64,000 nt of DNA from the NCBI GenBank assembly GCA_051294375.1, contig CM119270.1, positions 6,408,391-6,472,390 on the forward strand. The letters run 5' to 3'. The notes beneath the pieces are model-generated. The model searched no databases. It was not told the DNA's origin and saw only the letters and a program-made list of their open reading frames with translations. Below are positions 24,831 through 38,504 of this stretch, one piece after another. How positions within the stretch are numbered: the stretch's first letter is position 1; every line of letters begins with the position of its first letter. The position numbers were made by a program, and so were the translations under genes. The stretch comes from Paraspadella gotoi (Eukaryota; Chaetognatha).

Positions 24831-25159
24831 CAACCAAATGATGCAATACTTAAAAAAGGAATTAATCAGTTGAAAACAATCAAATAATAAAAACTTCATC
24901 AATGAAGCAACTCATAATGAACAATTTAAACCCAAACCAAAAAAAATTTTATACTGGCGGTGACTCAAAACGAGAATATTGAGAAAATTCGAGGCGACGT
25001 GTTTTTCGTATGAAGAAAAATCGTACATTATCCAAAAACAGAGTAAAAGCGAAAAAGAGTAAAAATAATAACAATAACCAACTCGTATTACATTGGCTGA
25101 GAAAAAAAGGTCAGCCATAACAAGTATCAGGTAAACAGGTCATTCTTATTGAACCACTT

Positions 25160-26031
25160 ACTGGTACTACGGGTCACAAAGTCACAAGACGTTCATTCGT
25201 CGTCTTCGTCGTTCGTAGTTCGTCGTCGTTTTCGTCGTCCGTCGTCGTCTTTGTTCAAATCATTGAGCTCCCAAATACAAAACAAATTTAATTTTTTCAA
25301 GTAAAGTACCAATTTGTTCCGGCTTTTTCTGAGGGACCAGTTGAAAAAGTCTTCTCTCTTCCTTCCTTGATGAACTGGAGAGGATAACAGAGGGAATAAC
25401 AGTTACGGAAATAGTAGTAGTTGCTATCAACAAAATAAATAATTATAAAAACAAAAAACAAACAAAAAGGAAACAAGGGAACTCACGACTCCTCTTCTCC
25501 CAGGCTCTTCCCGTCTCGTCTCCTCGACTCTTCGCTCTCGAATCCGGAGTAGAAATGTCCTCGAATCCCGTCCCGGACTTGAGCGGGGACTGGAAGGAAG
25601 GACGTGCGGGGGTGTTGAGGGGGTCAGGGTTCGATCGAATGTAGCGAAGATTACGAAATGTATCGAATATTCAACGGGAAATATTCGTAAGTTTTGGATT
25701 TTGGATCTAGAAGGGTTATACATTGAGGAGCCAAAAGTTTCATTCAAAGCCATTTTGGCTTTTACTTTTCCTCTCTCTCTCTCTTTTCTCCCTTATATTC
25801 CTCTCTTTCCGTTCATCCTCCCTCCCCTTCCCCAACCCCCCACTCCGCATCCTCAACTGGCCGGACGGCGGAAGCTTCTTCCCTTCAAATTGGCGGTTGT
25901 AGCCGATGTGAGTGCATTCGAGACACTTGATTACTCCCGTCTCGTCATCTCGTAGTGACCCGCGTCCGCGGGGCAACTCTTGGCTTTGCAGTTGACAGTG
26001 CTGAGTGGGGTGGGAGGGGAGAAGAGCAGAA

Positions 26032-26063
<32 letters not shown>

Positions 26064-26190
26064 AGAGAGAGAGAGAGGAGAAGGAGAGAGAGAAAGAGAG
26101 AGAGGAGAAGAGGAGGGGAGAAGGAGTTGAAGGAGTTAAGGGGGAAGAGAGAGAGAGAGAGAGAAGAGAGAGAGGAGAGAGACGAGAGAG

Positions 26191-26222
<32 letters not shown>

Positions 26223-29078
26223 TGAGGGAGGGGGAGAAGGGAGAAGCGAGTTAAGGGGGAAGAGAGAGAGAGAGAGAGAGAGGAGAGGAAAAGAGAGAGG
26301 AGGGAGGATATTATTGTGATGGAGGAGTGGTAGTGGAGTGGTTGATGACAGATAGAGATCGGAAATAGTCCGCCAGATCGGACAACCGACCAAATGAGCA
26401 AATCTTTCATAATATTTTCTAGTAAATCGACGTAAATAATGCATGATAAGATTGGTTAAAAGATCAATAGATAATTTTAGCTCAGAGAGATTGAGAGAAA
26501 GAAGGAAAATTTAGCAAACCAAGACGCAACACGACACGCGACGACGACGACGACACGACGACGCGACGACGACGAGACGACGACGACGACGACGACGACA
26601 CACGGCAGAGCGTCAACGTCTCGTAAAGGACGTAGACAATGATCAAGCAAGAGTACAACGACGACGACAGTACAAAAAAACATAACAAAGATGACATCGA
26701 CGCTAACGACAACGACTTCCTCCACCTTAGGACGCAAGTCTGACGCAAAGTTTCTGCTTCTCTCATCATGACGGGGCTTGTCGGCGCGGGCGGGATTGAT
26801 GAGCGGACGTTTCGCAGGGGCGCAAGCGGAAGCAGCCGAGTGATCACATTTGCGCTTTGAAGGAAAAACTCTGGCAAGAGACAGAAGATGGGAATGAATT
26901 AAAATGATTGACTTTGTTTGTTTTTATTTTGTTGCTGTTTTTGTTTTTTGTTGTTTTCTATTGTGTTCATGTTACTCGTCTCTGTCTTTGTTAATCTGTT
27001 GTTGTGCTCTTCGTCGATCCATTATGTAAGTCCGTTGTTATCGTCGTCGTCTTGGTAATTCAGCGGGATTGTCCGTCTCGTTGTTTATGTTATGTGTGTT
27101 TTTTTTTCTCTTTGAAATAGGACACCCTAATCCAATTATCAATCACCTGAGTCCTTTAGAATAAGACCCCGCACTGCGTGCACTTGGTGGGAAGAGCTTT
27201 CGTGATGCAAATGGCGCGAGTAAGATTTCCCCTAGATGGATGAGAGGATCTTTTTGTGTCCTTTGTGTGATGCCCGCAAAGTCGTGCAGCGGAGGCAATC
27301 TCGATGATATTTCCTCAAAATTTAATTAATTTGACTGATTTAATTGAATCGGATTTAATTTATTGATTTATAGAACGATTGAACTGACGATGCTCGACAA
27401 CGCCTGCCACCTTGTCCTCGCACTTGACGCGATTGAAACGAATCGGCTTGACGCACGTGTGCACCACGAGGGCGTTGGAGCTTCCAGTTGCATTGAGGAA
27501 ACACGATGTCGTTGATTGTAGCGGAAACACGTTTTTTGTTTTCTCTGCGACACACATAGAATTAATGGAGTCGGAAAAAAATGCTGTGGTTGCATGTATA
27601 ATTTTGTTAGTTCGTATAGCGAAAAGTTACCCATCGCCTTCAGCCTGACTTTTTTTAAGTCTTCCACAACTGGCGAGGGGAAAAAGAAGTTAGGTAACTA
27701 AGGGCAGACTTTTTCCAAAATCTTGTTTCCCAGAAGTCACGGATCTCCCACAATATTTTTAACAGGTAATCCGAACACATTCTTTGCCATCACCCTTAAA
27801 GATTTTTCCAAACCAATCAACGGCCTTCGACACCTCCCCCACAAATCAACGCATACTTTGATCATGACTTCGACGAAAGTATGCCTCCGGCTCGCGCACA
27901 ATTGACAACGAAGCAGCGACGATGATTAATGAAGATCGTCCGAAGACCGAGTAGCGAAACGGGAGTCGCTTTGGGCCAAACGTAAATTTGTCGGAACGAT
28001 GATGTCTCTTTGCATCTGATTGATTGTTTATTTAATTGCTTGATTGATTGATTTATAAATAGGAGTATTGACTAAAAATATTCATAGATTTCAACATTTT
28101 TATTATTCCTAGACTTATTGTAAATTGTTTCGATTTGATTAAATGAAAGAAAAGACTCTATGAGCGACTAGCTTGATGGCACTTTATGTCGGATTTTTAG
28201 CCGCGGGAGCTTCGTCGGAAAGGCGGGGGTCGAGGGCGGCCAGGGACAGTCCCAAGTGCACGTGGCGACACCGATCCTCGGGTTTTGGTTGAAGGAGAAT
28301 CAAATTGAAACTTATCTATTAAAATTCTATGAAATTATATATAGGCAATATAATAAAATTCAGGTATTTAGAAAGCTAATTCTAATCACTACCTCAGAAG
28401 TTGATGAGCACGTCTCTTTTTGTGCCGCATTACTAATACTACCAGGAGATCCACCCGAAACAGACAAAATAAATTGCACAGCTCTTTACTAACTTCGAAT
28501 ACAAATTCATTGATTAGGCGCATACAATCATAAATCATAGTGCTTTTATGTGTAGCATAATCTCAGGCTAAACATAAATGTCACCCAGTATCCACATTAG
28601 TTAAGCTAAGGCTCAGGATGCTTTTTCAAGTAAGCGTAGTTAGCATAGCAGGGCATTTTGTTTTAAAAAGTTGTTGAAAAGTTACGGCCACGTTAATTGT
28701 GGGTGTAATAAAACTAAACCGGTTTTCTGTATAATTTAAAATCCTTTTCATAAAAAAATCCGAATAAAAATACAGATGCACAAACTTTTTCTTTCGTGTG
28801 TCAGTTTCCGGGCTCTCCTGCTACAAAAAGATTTTTTGGACCCATTTACTCACCGAATCACTACGAAATGAAAAACCACCGACCTTATAACTACAATATC
28901 CTTTCAAACCGACCCCATAGTTTTCTTATCCCGTCCCATCTCCAAACTGACCTGATCGTGCAGAGTTTCAAAGTCGATAAACTTGGTAAACGATGGGCAT
29001 GAAATAAGGTTATCTCCCTCTCACGAAGAATGTCCTCCGCTTTCGCGCCTCCTCTCCATGTCGAAATCGTCCCACATC
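25160..29078 (-). pseudogene. Multi-LIM gene, first copy, riddled with indels
   Basis: Every exon of the 37178-40934 gene is recognisable in the same order (for example the LIM exon at 26715-26867 and the acidic tail near 25200), but most carry one or more one-base insertions or losses, so no continuous product can be read. Introns diverge to the same degree. In a few places this copy is the better one: the last exon reads LNDLNKDDD in frame, where the second copy has an extra T. I interpret it as an unmerged, unpolished duplicate of the same locus rather than a real pseudogene. Confidence 0.7.
26033..26292 (+). repeat. (GA)n microsatellite cluster
   Basis: Interrupted GA repeats inside a LIM-gene intron; twin at 38038-38190. 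Confidence 0.9.
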
Positions 29079-29815
29079 TTGGATCTTGAAAATCTCATCC
29101 TCGTCCGCAGATTAGTTTGTTTATGTTTTTTGTTTTGTTTTTTTTTTTCTATTCTTATTTTTTTAGTTTCTTATTCGCCGAATTTCTCGTTGATGATAAT
29201 ACTTGACAACTTCTTGGTTCGAAAAAACTACCTGTCTTGCGTGATTCATGTTATTCTTACTTCAATCTCAAATATAAAAAAAAAATATTAAGTTAATGAA
29301 GTTTTAACAACCACAAATTCCGCGTTTATGTTTCTTAGATCAACGGCTGCCAAATGTTTATTCTTCTCTAACTAATGATTTCTATTGATTCAGTTTTTAT
29401 TGCAATAAAATATTGAGCGTGATAAACGCTTTTTCCGGGGCGTGTAATATTAATGCCGCTACCAAAAGACGCCTATCTCAATCCAATGTTTTCATGAACA
29501 AATTCAATAGGACTGATTTAGTTGAGCAATCAGAGATCCTAACGCAAAACATCTCGTCCTTATCTGTTGGATATAAATAATTTACGTTCAATGAAATTTA
29601 TAAAAAAAAAAAATCTTAGTTTAATCTGAGTGCATTTTTTTTACGAAGTGATGTTTATAAACACATCTAGACATGGATTAATGTACCAAAAAGGATTAAT
29701 AATACAGGATGGCTTTTACAAAAATATATTTGTAATTTTTACATTTGGATTCTTGAAAACAGAGATTCAAATTTCTATTATAGTTAATATTACGTATTAC
29801 AAAAAAAAGCCAATT

Positions 29816-32038
29816 TTACAAATTGAAATTCTTGATTGATTGAGGAAGACAGCGACGCGACGAAAACGACGATAAAATCGAGGAAGTTTTTGAGGGCGAC
29901 GTTTTGTGACCCGTTGTTCGAAAACGGGAACGTTTCTAACTGAATTTAAATCGTAATTAAGTTGAGTATATTATATATATATAACTAGATCCGCTTGATA
30001 TCATTTTCCTTCATTCTTGGTGGATTGGCGAGGATGAAGGGAAGGTATATAACTAGAGATAGATAGAATAGATAGATAGATAGCAGATAGATAGATTAGA
30101 TAGATAGATGTTCGTTTGATCGAATTGATTGATTTCTCACCTCGTGCACAACTCGTTTCTTTCGTCAGAGTTGTTCGCCGCAGTCGTTGACTCCGTTGCA
30201 CAACTGATCCGTTCGAAGGCATCTGGAAGTCAGACAAAATTTGTAATAGTTTGTATGCACGCTTATGGTTTAGAAGATTATAAGTTAAGTGATCATTAGT
30301 TTGTTCAATTGTATTTCCAATTATACAAACGGGATTATTTCAATGCGGATGTAAACGATAAGCATAATTACTGGTCATCATTATTATTCAAATTAGTTTA
30401 TCTCTCTTTCTTCATCTCTCATCTTATTAACCCTGTTCAATTCCCTAAATTATCATTATCATAATATCATTCCATAAATTAGCTATGTATGTATAGTCTT
30501 GTCTTCCGCTATTTATCAGTCCATTTTCGTCTATAGAAATTTTTTGGTGGCTGGACCCCTCGACCTACTTGAATTTATTCTGCACTGAAAGAGCAGAGCA
30601 GGCAGCGCTGCTCCTGCTGCGGAAATTAGGTCGTCCACTTTGGTGCAGAGCCGCATTCCGCAGGATCCACGCCAGCATTTTCGTCGGGGGCGCAGTCGGT
30701 CGGTATGGAGCACGTGACGCCGCAAAAGACGTCGTGTGTACTGGAGGAGGAGGGCAGGAGGAGGAGGAGGAGGAGATGAAGGAGGAGGAGGAGGAGGGGG
30801 GAGAGAGAGAAGGAAAGGGAAAAAGAGGGAAGGGTTAAAATGAAGAAGAGAAATCAGAGGAAGGGAAAAAAAGGATGTGAATTGTAGAAAAATACAGCCA
30901 ATACAGCAACAAACACACAATACCATCGAGAAAAAAGTAAACCAAAAAAGATTGAATGAATTATTGAATTATCAAAATGTTTGATATATTGTGAAAATGC
31001 TTTATTAAATTTTACGCCAAGCAATGAATGAAAGAAAACAATAACTCCTCGAGACTTTACTGTTGTTTATATTTTGTTCTTCCGTCTCAGATAAATTTCC
31101 GCCATCTTTTTACGTCGGGATTCATCAAAGCTTCGATCTCCCCCAGAGATGTAATCATTTTTATACTTTTTTATATTCTATCTTTATCTCTTTCTCCCTC
31201 ACTTTTTTGATTCTATCTTTTTTATTTTTTACTTTTTTCTTTTACTTTTTTTTACCCATTTCTCATATTCTTCTCATATACATCGCCTCTTCCTTTCATC
31301 TTCGCTCATGGACTTTATTTTATTTCGGATTTTCTCTTCTTCGTCTTTACTTTGTCTTTCTTTTCTTTTCTTTTCCTTTTCCTTATTCTTTTCTTTTTAT
31401 GCTCATCCTCGTGTTATGTATCCCCAACTCCTACGGGGCCCTTTCGTTCCACGACGATTTAAGCCTGACCGGAATTTCCAAAAATGGAGACCCGGGTTGA
31501 GAGAATTAAAAGAAGGGCAAGCTGCTTGAGGCGAAATCGGGGCTACACAATAATAAACCTGCACCGGCGTTACAATTAATATCTACATCGTTCAACGAAT
31601 AAAAGTACTTAATATAGTTAATGGAGAAAGTCTGTGCTCTCGCCACTAGCGTCAGTTGTTATTGTTGAAATGTTTCCTACGAATATCGATCTAGAAAGAA
31701 AAATATGGAGACGGAACGAACTTTTATGAAGCGATCAAAAAAAGTCTCGTGAGATTTTGGGAAAAAGCTGCTTTCGCTTGCTTATATTGTCCTTTGTTTG
31801 GTTGTTTTTTTAAAAGTTTTTGCGCAGGTTACCAAAGTAATAGACATTGCATTGCTCTCATTTTTTTAATTGGAATTCTAACGATAACAACTTAGAACAG
31901 TACGATTTTTCAGATGATTCATATAATTCAAAAGTCTGAACAAAATATTAATTATGTCACGAATTTATTCGACTAATTGCTTTAGAAATCAATTGAGTGG
32001 GAGAGCAGAACAAACGAGAGAGAGGAAAGAGAGAGACG

Positions 32039-32103
<65 letters not shown>

Positions 32104-33125
32104 AGGGTGATAATGAATGTTAGATATGTCGTAATCGAGCGCAACCTTTGACTTCTGGTTCGCTACTTTTCCCTTTCGATCGCTTCGAACACGCATTTCG
32201 GAAAAAAGTCACACATGGATTTCATTCAATATTATATACAAGAATTGATGACAAATTGACAATAGTGGGATCATGGGCAGAACTTTAACTTTAACAATTA
32301 AACCACCAGTATGGAACGAGAACCCAAAGCTCAAAGCTCAAATCATAAATCCGAAATCCCGAATTCGTAAATCCCCAAATCCCCAAATCCCCAAATCTCC
32401 AAAATCCCAAATCCCTCTCAACCATGATGTTCTTGAGATACTGGAAGTCGTCATCCTCCTCAGCCGACATTCCGCCTCCGTCGGCGTCTTACAACCAACG
32501 GGTCCTTTGGCACCTCGTTGCAGAATCCAACGTTCTAGGGCAGATGCCTCGTTGAATGCCCCACTTGACGAGATCGTAATCCTTTGGAGATTTATGTTGG
32601 ATATGATAAATTATGCAGTTTAAAGCGAAATATCCTAGATGACTGGCTATACTAATGGTGGACCTTTTGGCGTGTCTAATGCACTATTACTGAAACAGCC
32701 TTTTCTGAATATAGAGGAAATAACGTCACTGCAGACACTTTTCGGTTTAAAAACAATGTGAAGTTGTGTATGAGAAATGAGTATTTGCCTACAAACTTAT
32801 GAACCATAACCCTTTTACGTAATTATTTTGAAATTGGTACAACCAAAAAAAAAAATTATCCATTCTTCAATTAATAGCTATCTTCGCTCCTGACTTTGGA
32901 CAGGCCTTGTGATTTAAGGCCTCCATCATCTAACAAGTTGATAGCAGCTTTCAATCTCTCTATCTTTCAATCTCTTTCAAGCAAATTATAAATTCATCGA
33001 TGCCTTAATAAAAACTTTTCTTTCTTAAATTCCCTGATAAATCGCGAAACTTCCAGGTTTCGAAAGCGTATTTTTCGTTTTCTGTCTCCTTCTGTCCTGA
33101 CGTCAACCCAACAGAAACGAAGCAA
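29816..33125 (-). pseudogene. 3' half of the WAP/LDLa protein gene, first copy
   Basis: Copies of the terminal exons of the gene at 41668-47385: membrane-tail exon about 29816-29935, LDLa exon about 30140-30225, WAP-like exon about 30570-30740, the upstream Cys exon about 32410-32581, and the small exon near 33050-33125. Several are frameshifted by single-base indels. The signal-peptide exon has no counterpart here; the copy ends near 33880 at the block junction. Confidence 0.65.
32885..32945 (+). repeat. Short dispersed repeat (GACTATGGACAGG family)
   Basis: CCTGACTTTGGACAGGCCTT followed by AAGGCCTCCATCAT, resembling 24745-24830. Confidence 0.45.
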
Positions 33126-33879
33126 GGAAAACACGAGATCGTCAAACCATCACCTATCTTTGTTTTTTTTGTTCACGAAAAAGTTTTTTGTTTTTGTTTT
33201 TGTTTTAGCTTTTTTTGTTTTGTTTCTTTGTGCGACTGGAATCGCCGTCTGAGCGAAAGCTTTCTTCTTAGGACTGACCTCTGACGACTTTTAAATAAAG
33301 CGTGACATGCACGAATTAAAAACAATTTCGACAATGATTCGTTTGTTATATTTTTTCTGTACTTACTTATACTTTTCCTTGGTTGGTTACAGACGATGTA
33401 AGTTACTCTTTTAGTTTATTTTTAGTTTCGAAATGAGTCAAGTTCCAAAGAAGAGGTAAGTCGTTGAAACAGGGTTCTCGGAATCAGGGCTAGTTGCAAG
33501 AGTGAAGAGAGGAAATAGTATTGAGATTGACAGAGAGAAGGAAGAGGAATTTTTCGGAAGAGGAATTTTTGGAAGAGGAATTAAAGATGAGTAAGTTAAA
33601 TTTTTTTGAAAAATTATTTAGCTTTTTTTTGTTTTCCTTTCAATAATAAAAGAATTAAAACGAATTTCAATGCGGCTGTAAGAATCCTTACTATAATTAT
33701 ATTAAGAATTCTGGAAATTGTATTAATAAATACAATTAAATAGTACAATACGAATACGGAATTTTCATGCAATCTCACAGACTATAAAGACAATTAGTTG
33801 TGCTGGAGCCAGAAAGTGTGGTTCAGCAATTGCAAAAAAGGAATGAAGTGCAGAAAAAGAAAAAAGAAAAGAAAGAAGA

Positions 33880-33890
33880 ATCTCTTCTCG
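33880..33890. other. Junction between the two LIM/LDLa block copies
   Basis: Left of this point the sequence matches 45640-45710 (spacer ending in a GAAA run); right of it, it matches 21800 onward. There is no N gap; the switch is hidden between a GAAA-rich and a CT-rich stretch. Confidence 0.7.
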
Positions 33891-35523
33891 TCCCCGCTCT
33901 CTCTCTCTCTAATTTTTTTTCTTAAATTCGTTAAGATTTGGTCCTTAGGATTTTGGTTGTCGTCGTCGTCGTCGTCGTTGTGTTTTGCTCGTCATAGTCG
34001 AATATTCATGAGTCACACTTCCGGTTGAGAGAAAAAGAGAGATAGAGAGCGAGACGCAGAGAGAGTTAGATAAAAGAGACGAAAAGAAGAATCTCCCCCC
34101 CCCCAAAAAAAAACAGCGAAAAATTTCGTTCCCCAGAATTTGAACCGACTTCATTCATCCATCCGACCTCACCATTTACTTGTTTCTTTCATCCGAACTT
34201 ACCTTTTTTTCCCCAATCACCACTTTAACATCCTCTCCACCTAAAATCCGCTTCACACTTTACCTTCCACTCCCTCCTCATCAAATCCTTTTCGGGGCTG
34301 CCACTCCGACCTCCGCCCTTTCACCAATCTACGAACATCCTCATATTCGCGCTTTAGCATTGACACCCGGAATCCACCTACCGGTCCTACCTCCACTTTG
34401 CAGGCATTTGCGTCAATTTCACCAGTCCTCACCTCTCCGCCCACCCCACCTTTTCCAGCGGCATGCAGCATACCTTTTTCCTTTCTCCCTTCACGCTATT
34501 CCCCAACCCAGTGCCTTGGCATCCCCTTAAGGCGGTTCCAACCCATTTTCTGGGGGGGCCGGCGCCCCATCCCACCTTTTCCCGCGGCGCCCCCGCCAAC
34601 ATTTCTGCGACGCTCACCCCACCTTTTTCCAGTGGCGCCCACGCCATTTTCCGGTGAGCGCCGATTCCACAGCGAATTCCAGGACTCGCTAATGATTAAA
34701 ACGATCTTGGTTTTTTTTTTACTTTTTTTTTTTTTTGCCGTCAGAAGTGAAGTTGAGAGAAAAAGAAAGCGGAAAACAGTTTTTCGTTGGACGACGGAAT
34801 GAGAGAAGGGGGTTGAGTTGGTGGAGGAAGGGAGGAAGGGGGGAAGGTGGGGGAAAGGGGGACGAGGGTAGAGAGCATGGTGGAGGGGGAAAATGGGAAG
34901 GAAAAGTTAAGAAGGAAACTGAAAGAGAAATGGTTGAATGAGATTAGGAACAAGGATGGAGATTAGAAGATTAAGAAATTGGTTGTCGTTGTGATTTGGA
35001 AGATTAGAGAAAAACTAAAACCAGATTATTAAGTGAAAATACATCGACACAGATGCGACAAAATACTATTGTGTCAATATTGATAAAAAATATTTTTTAT
35101 TTTTCATAAAGAAACGAAAAGAAAAAAAATTAATAAAACGAAACAAACTGTAAAGAACAAAATTCTCAAAATGAACTAAATGATAATAAATGAAACTTAT
35201 TTCCACGAAACCACGAAATTGCGATGAGAGAAGAGGAAAAAGAGTTTTGGTTTCAAACTCGATAATCTCAAATTTCAGGGTCGATCAATTTTGTTTTTTT
35301 CGGGTGGAGTTTTTTTCATATTCTTACTTCTTTCCTTGTTTTTTTTTTTTTTTAGTTCTTTCTTCTTTTCCCGTTTTTTCTTTCTTACTTTTATTTTCAA
35401 ATTCTCCCTTTTTTTTTCTTAGTTTCTTGTGTTTTTTTTTGGCTGCAATTGTGATTGAAATTTGTTTGTGAAGAAAAAGTGGAAAATAACAAGTTTCTCC
35501 CTCTCTCTCTCTCTCTCTCTTCT

Positions 35524-35579
<56 letters not shown>

Positions 35580-36560
35580 TCTCTTTCTCTTTCTCTCTCT
35601 CTCTTTGTGTTCTAGGTGCTATTTATCTTACCTTATGCCGCCATTTTAATCGATGTCTTTTTAATTTCATTTTCTCTCTTAAAATCTCGTTTATTTCCGA
35701 GACGAGATGACAGCAATGATGCCGAGAAAGAGAGAGAGAGAGAGAGAGAGTGAGAGAGTTTTTCACCTTGTAAACCAAGGTTAAAGTTTCTTGTGACATT
35801 CCACCATCAACTCATATCGTTAAAAAAATCTATCATTCAAGTTTACACACTTTTTTTACTTTAGATAATGGGATATTTTACAAGCTATAATAATATAATA
35901 ATTTTTTTTTCTCCTTTCATTTCTCAAGCAAATATTACATATTTTGTTTTTCGTTTTAAAACCAAATCGCCAGATGTCCGGTTTTTCGGAGTAAGCAATA
36001 AACAAAAGATTCAACTTTTTCCGTTTTAACATTTAATTTTCATATTAAAATTTAAAAACTTGATTTTGATAACACATTATATATTTACGATGCTCCAGTT
36101 TTTTAACCATTTTTTTTGCACAAATTAACAATATACGTGGGCGATGAATTGATTTGATTTAATAAAACATTAAAGTTTAATATTGAGGGCGAATACCTCG
36201 CGAAAATGTTGTACACAATTCTAACTTTAGGAGTCAATATCGCGGTTTCGACCTTCGAGTTTCCTTTTAAAAAATTTACAAATAAAAAAAAAATTTAAAC
36301 GGTATATTTCGTATCAGTATTAAACAACAGTTCATTAAAAAAAAACTTATGCCTTTAATCAAATATATTAATTGTCATTTTGAAGTGTTAATCATAGCTA
36401 TTTCTTTCTTTCTTTCGACACTCATTTTCTTAAACCCTCTTTCCTTTAATCAAGTCTAAATTGATATTTATTCTCGAGTCGTTTTATCCGCTAGTTTATC
36501 TCAACTTCTCCCCCGCTTCATCCTTATCATCGCCACCTCCTCTTCCTCTTCCTCCTCCAC
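33891..36560. other. Gene-free end of the LIM/LDLa block, second copy
   Basis: Microsatellites (35491-35605 CT), homopolymers and a GC-rich patch at 34440-34690 with about three degenerate units of the type GGAAAAGGTGGGGTG. No exon is supported with confidence. Confidence 0.5.
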
Positions 36561-36564
36561 CTCC

Positions 36565-36678
36565 TCATCTTTCCTCCAACACCTCCTCCACGTGCGCCGG
36601 CACCACCTCCACTCCGTCGTCCGTGTGAAACATGTAAATCGTGAATAATTCCTCTGTGACTTTGAGGTCGTTCGACAT
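36565..36678 (-). CDS. Short open frame downstream of the LIM gene
   Basis: Thirty-seven codons starting MSNDLKVTEELFTIYMFHTD and ending VEEVLEER with TGA. The frame is also open upstream to a possible acceptor (GATTCGACAG) that would add PPKK. Codon choice is GC-rich like the neighbouring exons and unlike the AT-rich spacer, so an exon is plausible, but no flanking exon is found. Not recognised. Confidence 0.3.
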   Translation of the reverse strand: MSNDLKVTEELFTIYMFHTDDGVEVVPAHVEEVLEER

Positions 36679-36764
36679 CTTCTTCGGAGGCTGTCGAATC
36701 AGGGATGAAATCATTATGAACTTTGTACTCGTACCAAGATAAAAGTTTTCCATTTATTCTATGG

Positions 36765-36850
36765 ATAGGCGGCCTTACCCCTGACTATGGACAGGCTATG
36801 GTCGCTTCAGGCCTTCATCATTCTTACAACCTGGATTATATTAACTTAAT
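36765..36850 (+). repeat. Short dispersed repeat (GACTATGGACAGG family)
   Basis: Second-copy counterpart of 24745-24830. Confidence 0.5.
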
Positions 36851-37177
36851 ATTTCCCAAAATGATGAATACTTAAAAAAGGAATTAATCAGTTGAAACAA
36901 TCAAAATAATAAAACTTCATCAATGAAAGCAACCATATGAACAATTAAACCCAAACCAAAAAAAATTTATACTGCGGTGACTCAAAACGAGAATTTGGAG
37001 AAAAATTCGAGGCGTGTTTTTCGTAATGAAGAAAAAACGTATATTATCAAAAACAGAGTAAAAAGCCAAAAAGATAAAAATAATAACAATAACAACTCGT
37101 ATTTACATTGGCTGAGAAAAAAGGTCAGCCATAACAAGATCAGGTAAAACAGGTCATTCTTATTGACCACTACGGTA

Positions 37178-38419
37178 CTACGGGTCACAAAGTACAAAGA
37201 CTTCATCGTCGTCTTCGTCGTTGTATTCGTCGTCGTTTTCGTCGTCGTCGTCGTCTTTGTTCAAATCATTTGAGCTCCCAAAATACAAAACAAAATTTAA
37301 TTTTTTCAAGTAAATTACCAATGCTTCCGGCTTTTTCTGAGGACCCCAAGTTGAAAAAGTCTTCTTCTTCTTCCTCTTGATGACTGGAGAGGATAACAGA
37401 GGATAACAGTTACGGAACTAGTAGTAGTTGTATCAACAAAATAAATAATTATAAAAAACAAAAACAAAACAAAAAGGAAACAAGGACTCACGACTCCTCT
37501 TCCTCCCCGAGGCCTCTTCCGTCTCGTCTCCTCCAGACTCTTCGCTCTCCGAATCCGGGTAAGAAATGTCCTCGATCCCCGTCCCGACTTGAGCGGGGAC
37601 TGGAAGGGAAGGACGTGCGGGGGTGTTGAGGGGGTCAAGGGTTCGATCGAATGTAGCGAAGATTTACGAAATGTATCGAATATTCACGGGAAATATTCGT
37701 AAGTTTTGGATTTGGATCTAGAAGGGTTATACATTGAGGAGCAAAAGTTTCATCAAAGCCAATTTTGCTTTTACTTTTCCCTCTCTCTCTCTTTTCTCCC
37801 TTTATTCCTCTCTTTCCGTTCATCCTCGCCTCCCCTTTCCCCACCCCCCCCACTCCGCATCCTCACTGGCCGGCGGCGGAAGCTTCTTCCCCTTCAAATT
37901 GCGGTTGTAGCCGATGTGAGTGCATTCGAGACACTTGATTACTCCCGTCTCGGTCCATCTCGTAGTGACCCGGTCCGCGGGGCAACTCTTGGTTGCAGTT
38001 GGAACAGTGCTGAGTGGGGTGGGAGGGAGAGAAGAGAGAAAGAGAGAGAGAGAGAGAGAGAAGAGAGAAGAGAGAGAGAGAGAGAGAGAGAAAGAGGAGA
38101 GAGAGAGAGAGAGAGAGAGCGAGGAGGAGGTGGGCGAGAGAAGAGTTGAAGGATGTTAGGGGGAAGAGAGAGAGAGAGAGAGAGGGAAAGAGAGAGGAGG
38201 GAGGGGATATTATGTGATGGAGGAGTGGTAGTGGGAGTGTTGATTGACAGATAGAGATCGGAAATATATCCCCAGATCGACAACCGACCAAATGAGCAAA
38301 TCTTTCATAATATTTTCTAGTAAGATCGACGTAAATATGCATGATAAGATTGGTAAAAGATCAATAGATAATTTTTAGCTCGAGAGAATTGAGAGAAAGA
38401 AAGGAAATTAGCAAAAACC

Positions 38420-38504
<85 letters not shown>

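Noticed and set aside
29998-30120. CRISPR-like regular repeats
   Set aside because: They are (GATA)n microsatellites without spacers, in a eukaryotic intron.
34253-34690. Minus-strand frames (also near 22140-22590) with repeated PLEKGGV/PREKVGW-like pieces
   Set aside because: GC-rich degenerate DNA repeats; no splice-consistent exon chain and the frames differ between copies.
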